Source: Lachnospiraceae bacterium UBA7060 (GTDB taxonomy: Bacteria; Bacillota; Clostridia; Lachnospirales; Lachnospiraceae). Taken from it: a stretch of DNA of 36,487 bases. Of this stretch, positions 25,182 through 33,081 are shown piece by piece. How positions within the stretch are numbered: the stretch's first letter is position 1; each line of letters begins with the position of its first letter. Under the pieces are notes generated by a model. It was not told the DNA's origin. It was given only the letters and a program-made list of their open reading frames with translations, and made no database searches. The stretch covers positions 1 through 36,487 of the forward strand of contig DLAA01000021.1 of assembly GCA_002493835.1 (NCBI GenBank). Reading direction: 5' to 3'. A program made the translations under genes and the position numbers.

Positions 25182-26807
25182 TTACATCATACCCATGCCG
25201 CCGCCTGCACCTGCCGGCATCGGAGGTTCGGGCTCTTTGATGTTTGCCACCACGGATTCGGTAGTGAGCAGAGTCGACGCTACGCTGGTAGCGTTCTGCA
25301 GGGCACTTCTTGTCACCTTTGCGGGATCGAGAATGCCTTCCTTCACCATATCTACATATTCCTCTTTGAGGGCATCAAATCCTACGCCAACCTCGGATTC
25401 TCTCACTTTGTTGATAATCACGGAGCCTTCCAGCCCTGCGTTCGCAACGATGTGGTACAGAGGCGCTTCCAGTGCCTTCAATACGATCTGTGCACCTGTC
25501 TTCTCGTCGCCCTCCAAACTCTCTGCCATCTTCTCCACTTCCTTCGCAGCGTGGATATATGCGGAACCGCCGCCGGCGATGATCCCTTCCTCCACTGCCG
25601 CTCTGGTAGCTGCCAGCGCATCTTCCAGACGAAGCTTTGCTTCCTTCATCTCTGTCTCGGTAGCCGCGCCCACACGAATCACTGCTACGCCGCCTGCCAG
25701 CTTTGCAAGGCGCTCCTGCAGCTTCTCTCTGTCGAAATCAGAAGTGGTCTCTTCAATCTGCTTCTTAATTTGACTGATTCTCGCCTCGATTTCAGCCTTA
25801 TCGCCCTCGCCGTCCACGATAACCGTGTTCTCTTTCTGTACTTTAACGGATTTTGCACGGCCGAGCTGATCCAAAGTCGCATCTTTGAGCTCTAAGCCAA
25901 GCTCGGAACTGATTACCTGGCCGCCTGTGAGGATCGCGATATCTTGCAGCATATCTTTTCTTCTGTCGCCGTAACCAGGCGCCTTAACAGCCACCACATT
26001 GAAAGTGCCGCGCAGCTTGTTCACGATCAGAGTGGTAAGAGCCTCGCCTTCCACATCCTCAGCGATGATCAGAAGCTTTGCGCCGGACTGTACGATCTGC
26101 TCCAACAGGGGAAGAATCTCCTGAATGTTAGCGATCTTCTTATCAGTAATCAAAATATATGGATTCTCTAAAACTGCCTCCATCTTATCCATATCGGTAG
26201 CCATATAAGCAGAGATGTAACCTCTGTCAAACTGCATACCTTCTACAAGATCCAGCTCTGTAAGCATGGTCTTGCTCTCCTCAATGGTGATAACACCGTC
26301 GCCGGAAACCTTCTCCATCGCGTCAGCCACCAGCTTGCCAACCTCGTCGTCGCCGGAGGAGACAGCTGCCACTCTCGCGATATGCTCCTTGCCGTTTACC
26401 TTGGAGCTCATCTTCGCGATCGCATCCACTGCTGTTTCGGTTGCCTTCTTCATACCTTTTCTGAGGATAATCGGGTTCGCACCTGCCGCCAGGTTCTTGA
26501 TACCCGCATTTACCATAGCCTGTGCCAGCACCGTCGCTGTTGTGGTGCCGTCACCTGCCACATCGTTGGTCTTGGTAGCCACTTCCTTTACAAGCTGTGC
26601 ACCCATATTCTCGAATGCATCTGACAACTCAATCTCCTTCGCAATGGTCACACCGTCGTTTGTGATAAGGGGTGCGCCGTAGGATTTATCCAAAACCACG
26701 TTTCTTCCTTTCGGTCCAAGGGTTACTCTCACTGTATCAGCCAGCTGATTCACACCTGACTCCAGGGCCGCTCTGGCCTCTGCTCCATACTTAATTTCCT
26801 TTGCCAT
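25182..26807 (-). CDS. groL: Chaperonin GroEL (Hsp60)
   Basis: GroEL is the large ring chaperonin that folds cytosolic proteins with GroES using ATP. The 541-residue protein is full length and has TLGPKGRNV near residue 29, the ATP-binding GDGTTTATVLA at 85-95, and the Gly/Met-rich end (GAGGGMGMM) typical of bacterial chaperonins. AGGAGG precedes the start. It follows groES by 70 bases and shares its CIRCE-controlled promoter. Confidence 0.99.
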   Translation of the reverse strand: MAKEIKYGAEARAALESGVNQLADTVRVTLGPKGRNVVLDKSYGAPLITNDGVTIAKEIELSDAFENMGAQLVKEVATKTNDVAGDGTTTATVLAQAMVNAGIKNLAAGANPIILRKGMKKATETAVDAIAKMSSKVNGKEHIARVAAVSSGDDEVGKLVADAMEKVSGDGVITIEESKTMLTELDLVEGMQFDRGYISAYMATDMDKMEAVLENPYILITDKKIANIQEILPLLEQIVQSGAKLLIIAEDVEGEALTTLIVNKLRGTFNVVAVKAPGYGDRRKDMLQDIAILTGGQVISSELGLELKDATLDQLGRAKSVKVQKENTVIVDGEGDKAEIEARISQIKKQIEETTSDFDREKLQERLAKLAGGVAVIRVGAATETEMKEAKLRLEDALAATRAAVEEGIIAGGGSAYIHAAKEVEKMAESLEGDEKTGAQIVLKALEAPLYHIVANAGLEGSVIINKVRESEVGVGFDALKEEYVDMVKEGILDPAKVTRSALQNATSVASTLLTTESVVANIKEPEPPMPAGAGGGMGMM

Positions 26808-26840
26808 GATTTATTTCCTCCTAAATTTTTCTTTTTTAGA

Positions 26841-26875
26841 TAAATGCGCAAGCGTTTATGATTAAATGCGCAAGC
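26841..26875. repeat. 13-bp direct repeat between groES and groEL
   Basis: TAAATGCGCAAGC occurs at 26841-26853 and again at 26863-26875, a 22-base period, in the mRNA spacer just after the groES stop codon. Each copy contains the palindrome TGCGCA. The role is unknown; mRNA processing or uneven groES/groEL output are possibilities. Confidence 0.6.
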
Positions 26876-26877
26876 AG

Positions 26878-27165
26878 TTAATCGGTGACCACTGCCAGAA
26901 TATCATTCTGTCTTACGATGATGTACTCCTCCTCATCAAGCTTCACCTCGGTACCAGAATACTTAGAGAAAATGACCTGATCACCGACCTTCACTTCCAT
27001 CTTCACTTCCTTGCCATCCACTACGCCGCCCGGGCCTACCGCAATAACTTCTGCCTGCTGCGGCTTCTCCTTACCCTGCCCTGGTAAAACGATGCCGGAC
27101 TTCGTGGTCTCCTCCGCTACCAGCTGTTTCAATACAACTCTGTCGCCAAGTGGTGTTAACTTCAT
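26878..27165 (-). CDS. groES: Co-chaperonin GroES (Hsp10)
   Basis: GroES caps the GroEL ring. The 95-residue product starts MKLTPLGDRVVLK and has the mobile-loop region ETTKSGIVLPGQ and the VIAVGPG segment, all typical. The open frame extends 16 codons further, but the ATG at 27165 fits the family start and has AAGGAGG 7 bases upstream. It is first in the groES-groEL operon and lies 53 bases from the CIRCE operator. Confidence 0.98.
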   Translation of the reverse strand: MKLTPLGDRVVLKQLVAEETTKSGIVLPGQGKEKPQQAEVIAVGPGGVVDGKEVKMEVKVGDQVIFSKYSGTEVKLDEEEYIIVRQNDILAVVTD

Positions 27166-27217
27166 GTTGATTGCCTCCTTCTTATTATGAGATGTGATTT
27201 TGTTTTTATCCATTTTG

Positions 27218-27244
27218 TTAGCACTCGTCCTTCCTGAGTGCTAA
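27218..27244. promoter_or_regulatory. CIRCE operator (HrcA binding site)
   Basis: A perfect TTAGCACTC, 9-base spacer, GAGTGCTAA inverted repeat, the classic HrcA-binding element of heat-shock operons. It sits just downstream of the groES -10 box, so bound HrcA would block early transcription and leave a repressible stem in the mRNA leader. hrcA itself is not in the window. Confidence 0.98.
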
Positions 27245-27255
27245 CTCTGGAACAT

Positions 27256-27284
27256 ATATTAGCTTCATATGCGGACGTTTGCAA
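27256..27284 (-). promoter_or_regulatory. Sigma-A type promoter for groES-groEL
   Basis: The minus strand shows TTGCAA (27279-27284), a 17-bp spacer and TAATAT (27256-27261). CIRCE begins 11 bases downstream of the -10 box. The remaining gap, 27285-27397, holds no clear terminator or gene. Confidence 0.8.
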
Positions 27285-27397
27285 ATAGTTTTACATTCAC
27301 ATATGAAGCAATTTCTTTTGTTTTCTTTTGTTTCCTTTTATTATCTCCTATTTTCTCGTTTTTATCCAGAAAACGGGATTTAATATTTATTTTAGAA

Positions 27398-28330
27398 TTA
27401 GGAGGAAAGGCCGTGTTCAAGCCTTTCTCTATAACCCGGTGTGTTCTTGATCTCAAATTTATTGTTGAACATCTCGTACTCCGCATCCGGCAGCTTATCA
27501 GCCAGCTGTTCCTCCACGTTGGTCTTATAGATCAGCCCACAGGCAACAGAGGGTGCCAGAATTTTATCATCGTAGGACAGACAGGCATCCTGCACCTTTT
27601 TACAATACTCCTCCGCCTCGCCGTCCTCCGCCATGGGAATGAGTACAATAAACACATCCCCGTCCACGCGGCCAATGATATAGTCCGGCTTCTTCTCCTG
27701 CTTCAGGATGTCGGCAATCGTCTTGATCAAACGGTCGCTCTCCTCATCGCCGTAATTGTCATTCACAAATTTCCAGTCGTTAATATTGACATTAATGACT
27801 GCCACCGGCACCACTTCTGCCCTGTCAATCACCTTCATGCGCTCCTCGAAATAGAGTTTATTGTACACACCAGTGAGAGCGTCCTCGTTCTCGCCCTTGG
27901 CAGTCTGAACATGCTGCATTCCCACCTTCTCCTCCAGCTCATCCACGTAGATGGCTGACTCCGTGTGCAGATAAGCCGCCTCACCCCAATGGGAAAGCAT
28001 CGATGCAAACTCATCTAATAGCTTCTCCACGGCTTCCCTTTTTTCCTCCGGCACCCGTTTCGTCTTTGCATAGAGGTGGGCAACAGTGCGGCCGTAAATT
28101 CGTACCTTTCTCCCGGGTTCTCCCACCACATCCGGCACGAATCCCGCAAAGCTCCCTGTTGATATTACCTTTTCGCCATGCCTTTCTGTAAGCAAAAGCT
28201 CCACATCAGCCAGTGCTCCCAATGCCCTCGCATACTCCGCAATGGTATCCATATGATACAGATTGTCCAGCGTATAATTCCGCACATTATCCTTGATTCG
28301 CTGTTCAAAAGGAACTGTCTTATAGTTCAT
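27398..28330 (-). CDS. Protein with degenerate GGDEF domain and unknown N-terminal sensory region
   Basis: This is a soluble protein of 310 residues. The C-terminal 165 residues are a GGDEF (diguanylate cyclase) fold, seen from DALTGVYNK at 150-158 and WKFVNDNYGD near 186-195. However, the signature GGDEF is DGDVF at 223-227 and no RxxD inhibitory site is visible. It is therefore probably unable to make c-di-GMP in the usual way and may instead bind nucleotide or a partner. The N-terminal region (1-145) has no membrane helix and looks like a small-molecule-sensing domain, possibly PocR- or GAF-like, but I cannot assign it. I chose the ATG at 28330 because GGAGAGG precedes it. It lies just downstream of the fusion gene, which carries a similarly altered GGDEF, and has its own promoter. 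Confidence 0.82.
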   Translation of the reverse strand: MNYKTVPFEQRIKDNVRNYTLDNLYHMDTIAEYARALGALADVELLLTERHGEKVISTGSFAGFVPDVVGEPGRKVRIYGRTVAHLYAKTKRVPEEKREAVEKLLDEFASMLSHWGEAAYLHTESAIYVDELEEKVGMQHVQTAKGENEDALTGVYNKLYFEERMKVIDRAEVVPVAVINVNINDWKFVNDNYGDEESDRLIKTIADILKQEKKPDYIIGRVDGDVFIVLIPMAEDGEAEEYCKKVQDACLSYDDKILAPSVACGLIYKTNVEEQLADKLPDAEYEMFNNKFEIKNTPGYRERLEHGLSS

Positions 28331-28378
28331 ATTCGCAACCTCTCCTATCCCCAATTTTCCTGAATAAAACACAGTATC

Positions 28379-28407
28379 AGTATACCTTTTTTTGCCTGGT
28401 TTGTCTA
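28379..28407 (-). promoter_or_regulatory. Sigma-A type promoter for the degenerate-GGDEF gene
   Basis: The minus strand shows TAGACA (28402-28407), a 17-bp spacer and TATACT (28379-28384). The -35 box overlaps the stop codon of the upstream fusion gene, so the two genes can be expressed separately. Confidence 0.65.
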
Positions 28408-30156
28408 GGGATTGGAATTTTGTTCTCTCAATAGGTTAAAGAAATCTTCCGCAGGCATAGGCTTTGCATAATAGTATCCCTGCACCTGATCACAGCCAAT
28501 ATTCTGCAAAAGCTCCACCTGCTCCTTCGTCTCCACACCTTCCGCTAAAAGTCCAAGTCCCAGCTTGTTGGCCATGGAGACCACTTGCTCCAAAATCAAT
28601 CTGCCCTTGCTCGACAACATCATATTTTCCATAAACTTCTTATCCAATTTAATCACATCAAACGGCGTTTCCAAAAGAATATTCAGGGACGAATATCCAC
28701 TTCCAAAGTCGTCCATCAAAAGCGTATAACCTTCCTCCTTTAACTGTAACGCTTTGGTACTCACCTGCTTATCGTCAACCGTCTCCGTGATCTCCAGCTC
28801 CAGAAGTTCTTTGGCAATTCCTGTATTCTTAATCATATCATCCAATATCCAGATACACGCATCATCCCGCAGATGTGTTCTGGACACGTTCACCGAAATC
28901 GGACAATCCGTAAAGCCCTCGTCTTTGCAGCTTCTGATAAAACGACAGGCTTCCTCCCATATGTAATAATCCACCTGTCTGATAAAACCATTCTCTTCAA
29001 TAATCGGGATAAACTGGTCCGGATAAATCATCCCCCTCTCTGGATGCTGCCACCTCACCAATGCCTCCGCACCTATAATCTCATTCTTTGCAATACTGTA
29101 CTTGGGCTGCAGATACATCCGATACTGCCGCTCCGTTATAGCCGTCTGCATATTTTCCTCGATGAATTTTCTATTATACAAAGAATCCTTAAACTGCTCC
29201 TTATAAAAGATAACATTGCCCATAATATTGTTTTTTGCCGTTTTTCTCGCCATGGCAGCTCGATCTTCCATCTGCCGAAGCTCCATATGTCTATCCTCGA
29301 CCATATAAACCCCGAAAGACATCTGGATTTTTACATCCTTAAAGACATGTATCCTGTCGTTCAAATCCTGAATAAACGCCTCCAGCTCCTCTTTCTCATC
29401 ATACTCTGTCACAACCATAAACACATCGCTTCTCAAGTTAACATAATATTGTCTTTCATTGCACATCTCCCGCAGCTGTTTCAATATAAAATCCAGCACC
29501 TCATCGCCAAACTTCTCCCCATATAGATCATTGACGATCTTGAATTTGCGGATATCAAACTGGATAAAGCCAATCTCTCTTCGTGAAGTGAGAAGCAGAT
29601 CATTGATATTTCTTCTAAAACGGCGCAGCCTCCCAATTCCCTTCAGGACTACCTGCATTTCATCATTTTGAGGAATATCCTCAAGATCAATACTGCTCTC
29701 TGTCACATCTCTTAGATATTGTACAAGCATATCTTCTAAAATCTCGATACTAGTATTAATTGCCCTTGGGCATTTTTGGAGAATCAGCCCCTCCTTACGG
29801 ATAGCCGCCATCTCCTCGGGTTTAGAGATATCTTTTCCAAGAATATCCCGGCACTGTGTCATGCCCTCCATCCGCTCTGTAAAACGGCTGATAAATTCCT
29901 CTGTTTTTTTGTTACCATAAACTTCCTGTTCGGTATCCTGGGAATCATAAAACCCAAGCGCCATGCCAAGCACCAGCAAGGACGCACTGATACAGCCGCA
30001 GACACCGCCCTGACGCATCCCTCCGCCAAAACATGTACTGATCTTAAATGCTGTTTTCAAATCCAGGCCAAAATCTGATGCGAACGCACCAAATAATGCC
30101 TGAGAACAGTGATATCCCTGATGCAGCAGTGTCTCCGCCTTCTCTTTGTGTGTCAT
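28405..30156 (-). CDS. C_GCAxxG_C_C domain fused to degenerate GGDEF and intact EAL domains
   Basis: This is a soluble protein of 583 residues with three parts. Residues about 1-145 match the C_GCAxxG_C_C family, small cysteine-rich proteins suspected of redox or metal binding. Its four key cysteines are present: C17 (HCSQ), C53 (GGVCGC), C102 (QCRDILG) and C129 (KCPRA). Residues about 165-325 form a GGDEF fold whose signature is RSDVF, so cyclase activity is unlikely. Residues about 335-580 are an EAL c-di-GMP phosphodiesterase with its catalytic set: EAL at 364-366, the Asn in SVNVSR, ELEITE, the DDFG pair at 482-485, K504 and the Glu in AEGVET. An active phosphodiesterase controlled by a cysteine domain is the natural inference. 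I chose the ATG at 30156 (GGGG at good spacing); one at 30168 is possible. The frame is unbroken, so this is a true fusion in the sequence given. Confidence 0.87.
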   Translation of the reverse strand: MTHKEKAETLLHQGYHCSQALFGAFASDFGLDLKTAFKISTCFGGGMRQGGVCGCISASLLVLGMALGFYDSQDTEQEVYGNKKTEEFISRFTERMEGMTQCRDILGKDISKPEEMAAIRKEGLILQKCPRAINTSIEILEDMLVQYLRDVTESSIDLEDIPQNDEMQVVLKGIGRLRRFRRNINDLLLTSRREIGFIQFDIRKFKIVNDLYGEKFGDEVLDFILKQLREMCNERQYYVNLRSDVFMVVTEYDEKEELEAFIQDLNDRIHVFKDVKIQMSFGVYMVEDRHMELRQMEDRAAMARKTAKNNIMGNVIFYKEQFKDSLYNRKFIEENMQTAITERQYRMYLQPKYSIAKNEIIGAEALVRWQHPERGMIYPDQFIPIIEENGFIRQVDYYIWEEACRFIRSCKDEGFTDCPISVNVSRTHLRDDACIWILDDMIKNTGIAKELLELEITETVDDKQVSTKALQLKEEGYTLLMDDFGSGYSSLNILLETPFDVIKLDKKFMENMMLSSKGRLILEQVVSMANKLGLGLLAEGVETKEQVELLQNIGCDQVQGYYYAKPMPAEDFFNLLREQNSNP

Positions 30157-30243
30157 ACATAACCCCATTTCCGCAACCAGCCCAGCTGATCACTTTTTAA
30201 CATATTTCTCATCTGACAGCTCCGTCTGCAGATCTTATGCTTT

Positions 30244-30272
30244 ATTCTAGCAAATAACCCAACTGTTGTGAA
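30244..30272 (-). promoter_or_regulatory. Sigma-A type promoter for the fusion gene
   Basis: The minus strand shows TTCACA (30267-30272), a 17-bp spacer and TAGAAT (30244-30249). The leader would be about 80 bases. The gap 30157-30411 also holds the ptsI terminator and one copy of a 15-bp repeat; I see no c-di-GMP riboswitch there. Confidence 0.55.
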
Positions 30273-30322
30273 GAAAGAAAAGTATATGTAGTAAATGCAC
30301 ATTCCTGGCCCGTAAAAGCAGC

Positions 30323-30337
30323 GATTTCTTCCCCTGC
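30323..30337 (-). repeat. 15-bp repeat, copy downstream of ptsI
   Basis: The minus strand reads GCAGGGGAAGAAATC, identical to 32953-32967 downstream of ptsH. Here it is followed by GCTGC, giving a short GCAG/CTGC stem, just after the ptsI terminator. Confidence 0.6.
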
Positions 30338-30343
30338 GCATGC

Positions 30344-30374
30344 AAAAAGACCGCATCCTTTCTCGACACGGTCT
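30344..30374 (-). terminator. Terminator after ptsI
   Basis: AGACCG and CGGTCT pair around a 19-base loop, followed on the minus strand by TTTTTG. It lies about 40 bases after the ptsI stop and ends the PTS transcript. Confidence 0.75.
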
Positions 30375-30411
30375 CTTTTGCCTGCTGCTAATTTGTGAAT
30401 ATATTTTTCTA

Positions 30412-32040
30412 CTATTCCTCTACCTTGATCTCACGGACACGCTGGCGAACCTTCAAAACCATAGAAGGCGCCACGGACAGCTCATCAACCCCTATCTGCA
30501 AAAATTCTTTGGTCAGTTCTACATCTGCTCCAAGTTCACCACAGATTCCTACCCATTTACCAGCTGCATGCGCATTGTCTGTCACCATCTTGATCATTCT
30601 GAGGATCGCCTTATGGTGCGGATTGTAAAATGCATCCAGCTTCTCATTTTGACGGTCGATTGCCAGCGTATACTGCGTCAGGTCATTGGTTCCAATGCTA
30701 AAGAAATCTACCACCTTCGCCAAATCATCGCTGACCATAGCTGCTGCGGGTGTCTCAATCATAATCCCCTGCTCCGGCTCCTTATATGGAATCTCCTGCT
30801 CCTTCAGTTCCCCGCAGACCTCCTCCACAATTGCGTGAATCCTCTCAACCTCCTCAACCGAAGTGATCATCGGGTACATAACGGCCAAATTGCCGTATAC
30901 AGCCGCACGGAACAATGCGCGCAGCTGGGTTTTGAAAATATCAGGCTGGCTCAGACAGATACGAATCGCACGGTACCCAAGCGCCGGATTATCCTCTTTG
31001 CCAAGGTTAAAATAATCAACCTGTTTATCCGCTCCGATATCCAAAGTGCGGATGACAACCTTTTTGCCTGCCATATTCTGAAGCACCTGCCGATAGGCGG
31101 TAAACTGCTCTTCCTCCGTAGGAAAATCATTTCGTCCAAGATACAGAAATTCACTCCGAAACAGGCCGATTCCTCCAGCGTCATTTTCCAATACATACCC
31201 CACATCTGAAACGCTGCCGATATTCGCATAGATATCGACTGTCCTGCCGTCCAGAGTGCGATTCTCCTTTCCCTTTAACGTCTGGAGCAGCTCTTTCTTT
31301 TCCTGTTCCCCTTTTATTTTCTTTTCCGCCTCAGCCTTTACTTCCTCCTCAGGCTCAAAAATCACTTCCGACTGAAATCCATCTACCACCGCAAGCATTC
31401 CCGTTCGCAGCTCATCCAAATTCATCGGCACGCCGATCAGCGCAGGAATATTCATCATCCGGGCCAAAATTGCCGTGTGGGAATTCGTGGAACCATGAAC
31501 TGTTACAAAAGCCAGTATTTTAGACTTATCCATCTGCACAGTTTCACTCGGCGTCAGATCGTCCGCAACAATGACTGAAGGTTGTGCCGAAGTAAGATCT
31601 GCGTCCTGACTACCGTCAAGACATCGAATCAGACGATTGGAAATATCTTTTATGTCCGCCGACCTTGCTTTCATATATTCGTCATCCATATTGGCAAACA
31701 TCTCAGAGAAATTATCCCCCGTAACCGCCACTGCATACTCCGCGTTAACCATCTCAGTACGAATCATATTGTAAATGGAATCCAAATAATCGTCATCTTC
31801 TAGCATCATCTGATGCACTTCAAAAATAGCGGCACTCGCCTCTCCAACTTCCTTTACGGCTTTGTCATACAGCTTCTGCAGCTGTCCCTGGGACATCTCC
31901 ACCGCCTCTGTTACTCTTGCAATCTCGGCATCCGCATCTGTAATTTTGGAGCGCTTTACCAAATCGTCGCTCTTCTTCAACACAAGCACCGGCCCCATGG
32001 CAATTCCTTTGTAAACCGTTTTCCCCGTAAATTTCTTCAT
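30412..32040 (-). CDS. ptsI: PTS enzyme I (phosphoenolpyruvate-protein phosphotransferase)
   Basis: Enzyme I takes phosphate from phosphoenolpyruvate and passes it to HPr, starting sugar uptake by all PTS permeases. The 542-residue protein is complete. The N-terminal HPr-binding and swivelling domain carries the phosphorylated His188 (HGSTNSHTAILAR). The C-terminal barrel binds phosphoenolpyruvate, with GGIGLFRSEFLYL near 290, MIETPAA and FSIGTNDLTQY, and the catalytic Cys in GICGELG near 500. GGAGGG lies before the ATG. It follows the HAD phosphatase by 65 bases with no terminator between, so ptsH, the phosphatase and ptsI are probably one unit. Confidence 0.97.
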   Translation of the reverse strand: MKKFTGKTVYKGIAMGPVLVLKKSDDLVKRSKITDADAEIARVTEAVEMSQGQLQKLYDKAVKEVGEASAAIFEVHQMMLEDDDYLDSIYNMIRTEMVNAEYAVAVTGDNFSEMFANMDDEYMKARSADIKDISNRLIRCLDGSQDADLTSAQPSVIVADDLTPSETVQMDKSKILAFVTVHGSTNSHTAILARMMNIPALIGVPMNLDELRTGMLAVVDGFQSEVIFEPEEEVKAEAEKKIKGEQEKKELLQTLKGKENRTLDGRTVDIYANIGSVSDVGYVLENDAGGIGLFRSEFLYLGRNDFPTEEEQFTAYRQVLQNMAGKKVVIRTLDIGADKQVDYFNLGKEDNPALGYRAIRICLSQPDIFKTQLRALFRAAVYGNLAVMYPMITSVEEVERIHAIVEEVCGELKEQEIPYKEPEQGIMIETPAAAMVSDDLAKVVDFFSIGTNDLTQYTLAIDRQNEKLDAFYNPHHKAILRMIKMVTDNAHAAGKWVGICGELGADVELTKEFLQIGVDELSVAPSMVLKVRQRVREIKVEE

Positions 32041-32105
32041 CCGCTCTGCCCTCCGTTCTCTTTTATATAAACTCTCTATGACTCCACACGCAGCTAAATC
32101 TCAAG

Positions 32106-32921
32106 TCACCCTAACTTAAGCGCAGACACTGCGTGTGCAATCCCATCTTCGTCGATCCCTGTCGTCACATAGTCAGCCTGCCTCTTTATTTCATCAAGAG
32201 CATTCCCCATGGCAACACCCACTTGCGCATACGCCAGCATATCGAGATCATTCGCTCCGTCGCCAAAAGCAACGGTATCCTCTTTTTTAATCCCGACATG
32301 TTCGATAAATTTCTGTATACCGAGCGCTTTATTGATCCCCCTGGCACTGATCTCACCGTCTCGGTCTGTGGGGACATTAAAGCTCATAGCGGTTACATCG
32401 CAGCTTTTCTCCAGGCGTCTGCGAACCTCTGAAAGCGGTAAACTGGAGTCAAAGAAATTAAATTTTTCGATATCCGAATGCCATTCCGGGTGTTCGTCAA
32501 TCTCCATACTCATGTTCAACTGCTCTGTGGCATCCCTGCCTGCACGCATAGCCTGAAACCGCTTTTGCATACGTATTCCACAGTCCTTTGTCACCACAAT
32601 CCGGCTTTTGGTCTGCGCTGAATAAATTGCCTGCGCCTCATGCATCAGGGCGCACACCTGCATTACCGTTTTTTTGTCCATATGGTGTTCGAAGACTGTC
32701 TGTTGATTGTACTCCACATACGCGCCTGCCGCCGCAATCAGACCATCAAAATTCATATCCAAAAGCCATGGATAAATCTGGCACACGGACCTGCCGCTGC
32801 ATATTACAATCAGATGCCCGTTCTCTTTTACCCGCTGCAGCGCCTGTTTTGCAGACTCCGGCATCTTACCCTGAAAATTAACTAATGTGCCGTCTATGTC
32901 AAAAAATAGTGCCTTTCCCAT
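32106..32921 (-). CDS. Cof-type HAD-IIB phosphatase
   Basis: This is a haloacid-dehalogenase-type phosphatase of 271 residues in the Cof/YbiV-like IIB group, which commonly dephosphorylates sugar phosphates or phosphorylated cofactors. The four HAD motifs are visible: FDIDGTLV at 7-14 (nucleophile Asp8), the Ser in VICSGRS near 41, a Lys near 195 (RGINKALGI), and FGDGANDLDM near 220. The cap domain lies between motifs 2 and 3. It sits between ptsH and ptsI, where no phosphatase is needed for the PTS itself, so it may clear excess sugar phosphates from uptake. The substrate is not readable from sequence. GAGGAAAG precedes the start. Confidence 0.92.
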   Translation of the reverse strand: MGKALFFDIDGTLVNFQGKMPESAKQALQRVKENGHLIVICSGRSVCQIYPWLLDMNFDGLIAAAGAYVEYNQQTVFEHHMDKKTVMQVCALMHEAQAIYSAQTKSRIVVTKDCGIRMQKRFQAMRAGRDATEQLNMSMEIDEHPEWHSDIEKFNFFDSSLPLSEVRRRLEKSCDVTAMSFNVPTDRDGEISARGINKALGIQKFIEHVGIKKEDTVAFGDGANDLDMLAYAQVGVAMGNALDEIKRQADYVTTGIDEDGIAHAVSALKLG

Positions 32922-32943
32922 GTCTTACTTTCCTCTTTAATCA

Positions 32944-32968
32944 AGCAGGGATGATTTCTTCCCCTGCT
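32944..32968 (-). repeat. Stem-loop containing the second copy of the 15-bp PTS-linked repeat
   Basis: AGCAGGG and CCCTGCT form a 7-bp stem, and the 15-mer GCAGGGGAAGAAATC (minus strand) spans 32953-32967. It lies in the leader of the HAD gene, about 25 bases before its start codon, so it could also affect translation. Confidence 0.55.
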
Positions 32969-33033
32969 CGCCGCGCAGAGTGCGTGCTGCATGGCAGCAG
33001 TACACATTATGCTCCCTGCGTATACAAAACTGC

Positions 33034-33063
33034 CGCATCAGAAAATTTCCACTTTCTGATGCG
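33034..33063 (-). terminator. Strong stem-loop after ptsH
   Basis: CGCATCAGAAA and TTTCTGATGCG pair perfectly over 11 bp around an 8-base loop, 19 bases after the ptsH stop. On the minus strand it is followed by GCAGTTTTG, a delayed and short U-tract. It may therefore be a partial terminator or an mRNA-stabilising hairpin that lets ptsH be made in excess of ptsI. Confidence 0.65.
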
Positions 33064-33081
33064 ACATTTTACCTATAAATA

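Noticed and set aside
27265..27486. Minus-strand 73-codon frame across the groES promoter
   Set aside because: It spans the promoter and the end of the GGDEF gene, has no ribosome binding site, and has low-complexity composition.
30340..31209. Plus-strand open frame (289 codons) opposite ptsI
   Set aside because: Antisense to a fully conserved enzyme I gene, with no domain of its own.
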